From: CAZYMF01 sp964648215 | GTDB taxonomy: Bacteria > Desulfobacterota > Binatia > HRBIN30 > JACQVA1 | Assembly: GCA_964648215.1 (NCBI GenBank) | Contig: CAZYMF010000229.1 | Location: 1-7,507 of the forward strand | Direction of reading: 5' to 3' | Length of the DNA: 7,507 nt | Shown here: positions 1 through 5,947 of the stretch, piece after piece | How the letters are laid out: each line of letters starts with the position of its first letter | How positions within the stretch are numbered: position 1 is the stretch's first letter | Notes under the pieces: generated by a model | What the model was told of the DNA's origin: nothing | The model's input: the letters and a program-made list of their open reading frames with translations, nothing else | Databases searched by the model: none | Position numbers and translations under genes: made by a program

Positions 1-323
1 TCGCCGTCGCCGCGGTCGTCGAGGCCAACCTCAAGGAGATGGGTGTCGGTGACGGCACCGCCCGTCTGGCCGTGTTCGGCAGCAGCGATTTCGCCGACAA
101 CCGCAACCTCTCGGGCACGTACTACAACCGCGACTTGCTGTTGAACACCGTCGACTGGCTGGTGGGGCAAACCGACCTGGTCTCGATCCGCGCCAAGTCG
201 GTGCGCGCCTCTCGGGTGCAGTTCACCGCCGACCAGGGCACCATCATCTTCTACCTGTCGGTGTTGGTCATCCCCGAGCTGCTGCTGCTGGCCGGCCTGG
301 TGGTCTGGTGGCGCCGCGAGTAG
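1..323 (+). CDS. GldG-like ABC transport auxiliary protein, C-terminal end (partial)
   Basis: This is the 3' end of a gene that begins before the window. The first complete codon is at 3, and 106 residues are visible before a TAG stop at 321-323. The segment has the pattern I associate with the C-terminus of GldG-family proteins, the auxiliary subunits of ABC-2/gliding-type exporters: a VFGSSDFADN-like strand and turn, then an Asn-rich stretch with DLLLNTVDWL, then ISIRAKS-like (here VSIRAKS). It closes with a hydrophobic membrane helix (IIFYLSVLVIPELLLLAGLV) ending in a WWRRE cytoplasmic anchor. The family usually combines a large extracytoplasmic domain with a C-terminal membrane anchor, which fits. 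The DUF4340 gene follows 68 bp downstream on the same strand. That is a common arrangement after ATPase, permease and GldG genes, so this looks like the distal part of such an operon. The family call is by motif recognition only; the transported substrate is unknown. Confidence 0.8.
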   Translation, partial: AVAAVVEANLKEMGVGDGTARLAVFGSSDFADNRNLSGTYYNRDLLLNTVDWLVGQTDLVSIRAKSVRASRVQFTADQGTIIFYLSVLVIPELLLLAGLVVWWRRE

Positions 324-331
324 GCGAGTAG
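316..331 (+). repeat. Tandem 8-bp duplication at the GldG-like stop codon
   Basis: GCGAGTAG occurs twice back to back (316-323 and 324-331). The first copy contains the final Glu codon and TAG stop of the GldG-like gene. The second copy lies immediately after it in the intergenic spacer. This looks like a simple slippage or duplication event. It does not change the encoded protein. Confidence 0.7.
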
Positions 332-391
332 GCACCGAGGTCCCCCCGCCGCCGCACCTCTCGAGATGAAACGTCGCTGATCTGCCGACCG

Positions 392-1804
392 ATGCGATTT
401 CGAACGACGCTCATCCTGCTGCTCATCGCCGTCGGCCTCGGCGGCTACCTCTACTTCGTCGAGGTGCCCAAGGCCACCGAGCAGGCGCGGAAGAAGACTC
501 TCCTCGAGTTCAAGGCCGACGACGCCACCGCGGTCACCCTCGCCTACCCCGACCGCACCATCGAGCTGCAAAAGAGCGGTGATGCCTGGCGGATCGCCAA
601 ACCGCTGGACACCGCAGCCGATCAGACCGCGGCGCGCAACCTCGTCAACGCCATCGCGACCTGCGAGGTGAAGAAGGACCTCACCAACCCCGAGAAGGAC
701 CTGGCGACCTACGGGCTCGACAAGCCCGCGGTCACCATCCACGTGCGGCTGAAGGACAAGGAGCTGCCGGCAATCGAAGTCGGCAAGAACACCCCCGTCG
801 GCTTCTCGACCTACGTCAGCCTCGGCAGCGACAAGACGATTCGCCTGGTGAGCTCGGCCTTCGCCTCGGGCATGGACAAGAAGGTCAAGGACCTGCGCGA
901 CAAGACCATTCTCGCCTTCAACAACGACGACGTGCACCAGATCGCCGTCCGGGGAGACGGCAAGAACCTCCTCCTCACCCACCAGGGCGACGCCTGGCGC
1001 GTCGAGCAGCCCTTCGCCGCCCCGGCGGACGACGCGACCGTACGCACCTTCCTGTCGAGCATGCGCGCCATGCGCGCGGTCGACTTCCCCAGCGACAAGC
1101 CCGAGGAGCTGCCGACCTACGGCCTCGACTCCCCGCGGCTCACCATCACGCTGCACATGGCCAAGGGCAACGAGGAGAAGACGCTGCTGGTCGGCGGCAA
1201 CACGGAGAAGAAGGACGTCTACGTGAAGCTGGCGAGCGCGCCGACCGTGTACACCATCAGCGAGTGGGTCTATCGCGATCTCAACAAGGACGCCAAGGAC
1301 TTCCGCGACAAGACGGTGCTGCACTTCGAGCCGGCGGCGGTCCAGGGGCTGGAGATCAAGCGGGCCGACGGGTCGACGACGACCCTCGCGCAGGGGGCCG
1401 ACCACAAGTGGCAGATCAAGGGGCAGCCGACCGCCAGGACCCTCCCGGGCGTCATCACCCAGTACATCCGCGACGTCAACGACCTGAAGGGGTACGACAT
1501 CGCCGCCGAGCACCCGGCGAACCTCGCCGATTTCGGCTTGGCCAGTCCCCTGCTGAGCATCACTCTCTCGGGCGCCAAAGATGCGAAGATCGGCACGGTG
1601 CTTCTCGGGCGTCACGACACGGAGGCGAAGAAGACCGAGTACACGGCCATGGCCGCCGGCGGCGACACGGTCTTCCTCCTCCGCGACTACCTGTTCACCC
1701 GTCTCGACAAGCCCGCAACCGCCTTCGTGCAGCAGCCGACGCCGTCGACGACGCGCTCGCCGGTCATCCACACGGCCGACCCGGACGAGGACGGCGACGA
1801 CTGA
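392..1804 (+). CDS. DUF4340 domain-containing protein with three tandem repeats
   Basis: This gene encodes 470 residues. Residues 5-22 form a hydrophobic helix (LILLLIAVGLGGYLYFV region) preceded by Arg residues, which suggests an N-terminal membrane anchor or uncleaved signal with the rest in the periplasm. The body has three repeats of about 136-138 residues, roughly 38-172, 173-308 and 309-445. Matching landmarks are GDAW/GDAW/HKW with Trp at 66, 202 and 340; YGLD/YGLD/FGLA at 107, 243 and 381; and RDKT at 169 and 305, degenerating to LDKP near 438. These are typical DUF4340 patterns. The tail (residues 446-470) is Pro/Thr-rich and then acidic (DPDEDGDD). No biochemical function is established for the family; it is often found beside GldG-type ABC transporter genes, as here, and probably works with that system at the envelope. 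The ATG at 392 lacks a clear Shine-Dalgarno sequence, but the membrane helix begins directly after it, which supports this start. The gene ends 27 bp from the convergent hisC. Confidence 0.88.
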   Translation: MRFRTTLILLLIAVGLGGYLYFVEVPKATEQARKKTLLEFKADDATAVTLAYPDRTIELQKSGDAWRIAKPLDTAADQTAARNLVNAIATCEVKKDLTNPEKDLATYGLDKPAVTIHVRLKDKELPAIEVGKNTPVGFSTYVSLGSDKTIRLVSSAFASGMDKKVKDLRDKTILAFNNDDVHQIAVRGDGKNLLLTHQGDAWRVEQPFAAPADDATVRTFLSSMRAMRAVDFPSDKPEELPTYGLDSPRLTITLHMAKGNEEKTLLVGGNTEKKDVYVKLASAPTVYTISEWVYRDLNKDAKDFRDKTVLHFEPAAVQGLEIKRADGSTTTLAQGADHKWQIKGQPTARTLPGVITQYIRDVNDLKGYDIAAEHPANLADFGLASPLLSITLSGAKDAKIGTVLLGRHDTEAKKTEYTAMAAGGDTVFLLRDYLFTRLDKPATAFVQQPTPSTTRSPVIHTADPDEDGDD

Positions 1805-1831
1805 GCCGAGGCATCGCACCGCCCCCCGCGC

Positions 1832-2893
1832 TCACTCCAGCAGGGGCGCAAGACCTTCCAGCAGCGTGGCGATCTCCTCGTCGGTCCCCACCGTGATGCG
1901 CAGAGCGTCGCGCAGCTCGGGCGTGGGGAAGTAGCGCACCAGCACCCCCCGCTGCTTGAGCCGGCGTTGCACCGGGCCCATGTCGCGGCCGGGGCGCCGC
2001 GCCAGGACGAAGTTGGCCTCGCTGTCCGGGACGACGAAGTCGAGCTCTCTCAGGCGTGCGATCAGACGCGCGCGGGTCGCCCGAATGCGCGCCACGTTGG
2101 CTTCCATCCACGAATAGTCCGCCAGCGCCGCCTCGGCGGCGACGAGGCTCAGGCGCGTGACATTGTAGGAGTCCTTCACCTTGCCGAGCTCGGCGATCAC
2201 CGCCGGGTCCGCGAACGCCAGCCCGATGCGCATGCCGGCAAGAGAAAAGGATTTCGAGAACGTGCGCAGCACGACCACGTTCGGATACCGGCGAACCAGG
2301 GGCAAGGCGGTCTCGCGGGCAAAGTCGACGTAAGCCTCGTCGACGACCACCAAGCCGGAAAGCCGCCGCGCCATGTCTTCGAGCACGGTCACCGGGGTGA
2401 GGGTGCCGGAGGGCGAATTGGGGTTGCAGACGAAGGTCACCCGCGCCGCACCGGCGATCAGCTCGGCCGCCGGCAGACGAAAATCGGCGGGAAACGGAAC
2501 GTGGACGGCGCGCGCCCCCTGGATGGCCACGAGGGTGTCGTACAGGCTGTAGGTGGGCACCGGGTAGAGCACCGGATCGTCGCTGCCGGCGCAGGCGCGG
2601 ACGATGATCGAGAGCAGGTCGTCCGAGCCGTTGCCGGCCAGAATCCACTCCGGATCGAACCCGTAGACCTCCCCCGCCTGGCGGCGCAGTCCCGTCGCCA
2701 CCGGATCCGGATACAGCCGCAGGTCGTCGGTCGCCGCCGCGCGCACGGCGGCCAGGACCTTCGGCGACGGCGGGTACGGGTTCTCGTTGGTGTTCAACTT
2801 GACGTAGCGGCGGTCGCGCGGCTGCTCACCGGGGACATAGCCCGCCAGAGCCGCGATGCCGGGGCGTACCAAGCTCGGTGCCGTGGTCTTCAT
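1832..2893 (-). CDS. hisC: Histidinol-phosphate aminotransferase
   Basis: This gene encodes 353 residues, a normal length for HisC, a PLP-dependent fold-type I (class I/II) aminotransferase. The enzyme converts imidazole-acetol phosphate and glutamate into histidinol phosphate and 2-oxoglutarate in cytosolic histidine biosynthesis. Family landmarks appear in order: LNTNENPYPPSP (33-44), a GNGSDD cofactor-phosphate loop (88-92), CNPNSPSGT (156-164), DEAYVDF with Asp185 and Tyr188 contacting PLP, and TFSKSFSLAGMRIG with the Schiff-base Lys214 and Arg222. Near the end, LRITVG supplies Arg332, the expected carboxylate-binding arginine. All catalytic positions look intact. The ATG at 2893 has only weak upstream purine matches, but translation from it gives a normal HisC N-terminus. 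No other his gene is adjacent: the left neighbour is convergent and the right neighbour is divergent, so it appears to be transcribed alone. Close paralogues acting on aromatic amino acids exist, so the exact substrate is slightly less certain than the family. Confidence 0.93.
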   Translation of the reverse strand: MKTTAPSLVRPGIAALAGYVPGEQPRDRRYVKLNTNENPYPPSPKVLAAVRAAATDDLRLYPDPVATGLRRQAGEVYGFDPEWILAGNGSDDLLSIIVRACAGSDDPVLYPVPTYSLYDTLVAIQGARAVHVPFPADFRLPAAELIAGAARVTFVCNPNSPSGTLTPVTVLEDMARRLSGLVVVDEAYVDFARETALPLVRRYPNVVVLRTFSKSFSLAGMRIGLAFADPAVIAELGKVKDSYNVTRLSLVAAEAALADYSWMEANVARIRATRARLIARLRELDFVVPDSEANFVLARRPGRDMGPVQRRLKQRGVLVRYFPTPELRDALRITVGTDEEIATLLEGLAPLLE

Positions 2894-2971
2894 CGCGATG
2901 TCTCTACCCGTCTTTCCCCTTCCCTGCCAGTCGGGCGATCGAACGAGCGTGGGTTGACGCCATCCCCGCGG

Positions 2972-3000
2972 TTGCGGCGTCGGCGCCCCATCGCCACAAT
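2972..3000 (+). promoter_or_regulatory. Candidate promoter for the gene at 3007 (weak)
   Basis: TTGCGG (2972-2977) and CACAAT (2995-3000) are separated by 17 bp, giving a fair sigma-70-like match. Initiation about 7 bp after the -10 element would fall at 3007, the first base of the proposed GTG start, so the transcript would be leaderless. The match was found by eye in GC-rich DNA and is tentative. If the downstream ATG at 3043 is the true start, the same promoter would give a leader of about 36 nt. Confidence 0.3.
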
Positions 3001-3006
3001 GCAGCC

Positions 3007-3825
3007 GTGACGGCCGAAGAGATCATTGCCCTGGAGACGGCGATGCGCGACGTCGCGCGTTTGTATGAAGCCGCCCTGTTGTTCACGCCGCTGCGTCGAG
3101 CCGCCGAAGAGGAGCTGCTTCCCCGCCTCGGCCACGTGGGAAGCCTGTTGCGCCGGCGGCTGCGCGGGGCGAACCTCGGGCCGCGGGAGGTCGAGGCGGC
3201 GGCCACCGAGCTTCATGGGCTCGGCCACACCTGGCAGGCCAGGATCGAAGCCCTGCGCAGCGACCCCGCGTACCTGGCGGCGCGGCGCGCCTTTGCCGCC
3301 GAGGATCAGCCTGCTCTGGCTCGACTCATCCCCCGACTGTTTGCCGGCCTGCGTCTGGCCGACGAAGCGCCGCCCATCCTCTGCTATCCCGTACCGCTGG
3401 CGCGGCGCCGGCGGCGTCCGGGCGCGCCGCCCTTCCTCACCGCGAAGGAAGCCGTCGAGCAGATCGTGGCCTGTCGGGGCGGCATCGAAGCCGTCTCCGC
3501 GAGCGCGAGCTGGTGGGACGAAGCCCTGCCCTATCTCTCGGTGGCCGATGATCCGGCGGTGCTGGAGAGCCCGGTGGCGCTGGCGCTCGATTTCCGCAAT
3601 GCCCGACCTCCGGCCGTCTTTGCCGCCGAGTCCGAGCTCACCCTGCGGGTCTACGGCCGTCGCCTGCTGGCCCCATTCTCGGTCGCACTCCACCGAGAGG
3701 CGCAAGACGAGTGGTGGGAAGCCTCCGGCTCGTACGACGCCTTCCGCGAAGAGCTCCGCGCCCACCTGGAAGCGGTCTCCATCCCTGTCCTCGATGCGGC
3801 GAGGATCGGAGAGCCGCGGCGGTGA
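3007..3825 (+). CDS. Hypothetical protein, about 272 residues, unrecognised
   Basis: I do not recognise a family. With a GTG start at 3007 the product has 272 residues and no signal peptide or membrane helix, so it is probably cytosolic. Residues 1-120 look almost entirely helical (Ala/Leu/Arg/Glu-rich, amphipathic). A short basic run (RRRRR, about 133-137) follows a CYPVP segment. The C-terminal half looks mixed alpha/beta, with paired tryptophans at 169-170 and 236-237 and strand-like stretches such as ALALDF and LTLRVYG. Codon use is strongly GC3-biased and matches the neighbours, supporting a real gene. The start is uncertain. An in-frame ATG at 2878 would overlap the divergent hisC start and add an unlikely low-complexity N-terminus. 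ATG 3043 has GGAG six bases upstream and would give 260 residues. GTG 3007 keeps an extra amphipathic helix. The stop codon TGA (3823-3825) abuts the T-tract of the opposite-strand terminator. Nothing in the context indicates a function. Confidence 0.7.
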   Translation: MTAEEIIALETAMRDVARLYEAALLFTPLRRAAEEELLPRLGHVGSLLRRRLRGANLGPREVEAAATELHGLGHTWQARIEALRSDPAYLAARRAFAAEDQPALARLIPRLFAGLRLADEAPPILCYPVPLARRRRRPGAPPFLTAKEAVEQIVACRGGIEAVSASASWWDEALPYLSVADDPAVLESPVALALDFRNARPPAVFAAESELTLRVYGRRLLAPFSVALHREAQDEWWEASGSYDAFREELRAHLEAVSIPVLDAARIGEPRR

Positions 3826-3857
3826 AAAAAGGAGGGCCGGCCCAGGGGCCGGCCCTC
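3825..3857 (-). terminator. Rho-independent terminator of the DUF1302 porin gene
   Basis: A perfect 11-bp stem pairs 3832-3842 (GAGGGCCGGCC) with 3847-3857 (GGCCGGCCCTC) around a 4-nt loop. Read on the minus strand, the hairpin is followed after one C by six T (complement of 3830-3825). This is a canonical intrinsic terminator 26 bp after the porin stop codon at 3883. The plus-strand side of the hairpin has no T-run, so it should act mainly on minus-strand transcription. The T-tract shares a base with the stop codon of the plus-strand gene ending at 3825. Confidence 0.9.
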
Positions 3858-3882
3858 GTGTCCTTGCTGCCGTCGTCGGCCG

Positions 3883-5770
3883 CTAGAACTGGTAGGTGAT
3901 CTTCACTCCGGTCTCGTCGCGTCGAGTAAAACGGCCACCGGCAAACCACGGATCGTTGGAGGTCGCCTTGCTGCCGTAGGTCATGTAGAACTTCTGCTGC
4001 AACGAGAAGATCAGGTTGTTGGTGTAGTAGTAGTCGACGTTCCAGAGAACCTCGTTGTTGTCGTTGACCGGGTCCCAGGCGTCGGCGATGAACGGGACGA
4101 CCGTGCCGCCGCGGTAGAAGCTGGTGGCGGCGAGGGTGACGAGGTGCTCCCACTGGCGGACGTTGTCGCCGTTGCCGATGGCGGCCGGAGAGACGGGGTT
4201 ACCNNNNNNNNNNNNNNNNNNNNNNNNNNNNNNNNNNNNNNNNNNNNNNNNNNNNNNNNNNNNNNNNNNNNNNNNNNNNNNNNNNNNNNNNNNNNNNNNN
4301 NNNAAACCAGGTCGCGCGCGGGTTCAAGAAGCGGATCCATGTCGGCCGATCGAAACCGATCATTCCGGCCCAGACATCGCGCTTGGTGTAGCCGAGGGGC
4401 GAGTAGCCGAACAGCGTGGAGGCATCCTGCCCGGCGATGGTGATGGGCACGCGGTACTTCGGATCCTTGGTCTGGAACGGCTCGCCCATCGCGTAAGCGG
4501 TCTCGAAGCGAATGACCGCCTGCGTGTAGTCGCCCTCGAAGTAGTTCCCGGTCAAGCCGAAGATGTGCATGTACGGGTGCATCACTTCGGCGGTGACGTT
4601 GATCGGGATCACGCTTCGGACGCTGGCCGGGCTGTTGATGTCGTACTGGTACTTGCCGATGGGCGCCACGGGAAACATCGGGAAGTCGGCCTTCTCGATC
4701 TTCACCCCGAACGGCGAGGCCGCCCCGACCCCGCGACCGCGTCCGTAAATGTAGTTGAGGGCGAACTCCAGGCCCTGCGGCGTTACCGCATGCAGGCGCG
4801 CCCCGACCTCACTCGCCTCCGCCGGATTGCGCTTGAAGTCGCCCTGCCTGAGGCTGGTGCCCCGCAGGTCGAAGATTGGAGTGACGAAGGTTCCTTGCTC
4901 CGGGTGGGCGACGTTGTTGTTTTGCACCTGCCCGGTGCGCAACGGGTTGGGGAACGGCAGTGCCCACGGCTGGGGCAGGAAGCCGGACTTGATGCCGGGC
5001 TGGAAGTCGAAGGGATTGTACACGACCTCCAGGAAGGTGTTGGAGAACGGCCCCACCTCGCCGATGTCCCACAGGCCCTTGGCCAGCCAGAGGGGCACGC
5101 GGATGTTCTCCCACGACTCCTGCTGGAAGTGCCAGGTGATGTCGAGCGGGTTCCAGATGTCCATCAGGCGGAACTGATCGCTCTCGCCCCAGATCACCTG
5201 CTGGCGGCCGATGCGGAAGCTGACCGGCACGTCCTTCAGCTTGAAGTCGACGTACACCTCGCGCAGCCGGTTCGAGAACTTGTCGTTCGTCCGGTCCTGG
5301 CCGTTCAAGCGACTGTACGCTCCCGGCAGCAGGGCGCCTCCCGGGCCGACGGCGCCGATCCGATTGCCCCGGATCGGGCCACCGACGAGATCGTCGTAGC
5401 GGGTCTGACCGATCTGGTTACCGGTCGGCGCGATGTCGTAGAAGCCGTCGTACACACCCCGATAGAGGAAGTACAGCTTCGATCTCTCGATGAACGGAAT
5501 GTTGAACTTGTCGACCAGCTTGCCGTTCTCCAGCCAGTCCCAGTCGATGCGGAGCCGGAACGTGTTGCGGTTCTGAACGAACTGGAACTTGCCGAGTTCC
5601 GGATGACGGATCAGGTTCTGCGTTTCGAAGTTTCCCGAGATCTGAAACTTCCCGTACTTGATCGTAGCGCTCGCCGGCCCCGCGCCGATGCCGATCGCCA
5701 CGATGGCCATGAGGCCCACCGCAAGCAACCCACCCCATCGAGAGTTCGCACGTCGTGCTGACTCGCCCAT
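3883..5770 (-). CDS. DUF1302-type outer-membrane beta-barrel protein, interrupted by an assembly gap
   Basis: The first 489 residues (5770-4304) and the last 106 (4203-3883) are readable; the part between lies in a 100-N gap. The N-terminus is a signal peptide: basic residues, a hydrophobic core at about 13-30, and an ASA cleavage site near residue 35. The mature part alternates beta-strand-like segments. It contains GRQQVIWGESD (188-198) followed by DIWNPLD (204-210), the pattern I associate with DUF1302 outer-membrane proteins. The C-terminal piece ends KITYQF, an aromatic-terminal strand expected for BAM-inserted barrels. The product is probably a porin-like outer-membrane channel; its substrate is not known. 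The two pieces are in different frames across the gap, which is expected if the N-run length is arbitrary. The ATG at 5770 has a strong Shine-Dalgarno six bases upstream, a candidate promoter sits further up, and an intrinsic terminator follows. The gene is monocistronic and divergent from gltX. Confidence 0.88.
4204..4303. other. Scaffold gap of exactly 100 N
   Basis: Exactly 100 undetermined bases lie between 4204 and 4303. A round number is the usual placeholder for a gap of unknown size between contigs. Both flanks encode minus-strand outer-membrane barrel sequence that fits one gene, so the join is biologically plausible. The missing length cannot be read from the sequence. Confidence 0.98.
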
Positions 5771-5776
5771 AGCACC

Positions 5777-5783
5777 CCTCCTT
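5777..5783 (-). promoter_or_regulatory. Shine-Dalgarno sequence of the DUF1302 gene
   Basis: On the minus strand AAGGAGG lies six bases before the ATG at 5770. It is the best ribosome-binding site in the window and fixes the porin start. The other genes here lack a comparable site. Confidence 0.88.
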
Positions 5784-5833
5784 CACACGCGGCAGCCGCC
5801 GAATCTCTCCCCACTCGGCTGCGCAGATGCGTG

Positions 5834-5863
5834 CTCATACTAAAAAAACGATCTCCTTGGCAA
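5834..5863 (-). promoter_or_regulatory. Candidate sigma-70 promoter of the DUF1302 gene
   Basis: On the minus strand TTGCCA (5863-5858, five of six consensus bases) and TATGAG (5839-5834, four of six) are separated by 18 bp. The spacer contains a run of seven T, giving an AT-rich patch that stands out from the GC-rich surroundings. Transcription would start near 5827, leaving an untranslated leader of about 57 nt before the ATG at 5770. I see no clear operator. Confidence 0.5.
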
Positions 5864-5912
5864 GCTAAAAACTCGCCGTTGCGCCGCGCCCTGCCGGGTT
5901 GGCCGCCGCGCG

Positions 5913-5941
5913 TTGACTTGCCCGGGTGCCCTTGTTACTCG
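5913..5941 (+). promoter_or_regulatory. Candidate promoter of gltX (weak -10)
   Basis: TTGACT (5913-5918, five of six consensus bases) is followed after 17 bp by TACTCG (5936-5941), a poor -10 element. Initiation about 7 bp further would fall at 5948, the A of the gltX ATG, making the mRNA leaderless. That fits the absence of any Shine-Dalgarno sequence before this ATG. The call depends mainly on the -35 box. Confidence 0.35.
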
Positions 5942-5947
5942 CTGGCC

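Noticed and set aside
251..1819. Long minus-strand ORF (522 codons) antisense to the DUF4340 gene
   Set aside because: It is Arg/Gly/Val/Leu-rich with no recognisable motif and lies opposite a well-supported gene. Long antisense frames are common in GC-rich DNA because stop codons are rare.
2954..2959. TTGACG as a -35 box upstream of the unknown gene
   Set aside because: At 16-18 bp spacing only GC-rich sequence follows, with no plausible -10 element.
2878..3006. N-terminal extension of the unknown gene from the ATG at 2878
   Set aside because: It would overlap the divergent hisC start and add about 43 residues of low-complexity sequence with no ribosome-binding site.
2890..3765. Minus-strand ORF (291 codons) opposite the unknown gene
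   Set aside because: Its composition is Arg/Gly/Gln-rich and low in structure-forming patterns. The plus-strand frame has more protein-like helices and strands and better codon bias, so it was preferred, although the locus as a whole is of unknown function.
4124..5761. Long plus-strand ORF (545 codons) antisense to the porin gene
   Set aside because: It runs through the N gap and mirrors a gene with a signal peptide, Shine-Dalgarno sequence, terminator and family motifs. It is a shadow frame.
5831..5947. N-terminal extension of gltX from the ATG at 5831
   Set aside because: GluRS homology begins immediately after the ATG at 5948. The upstream 39 codons are not GluRS-like and overlap the divergent promoter region.
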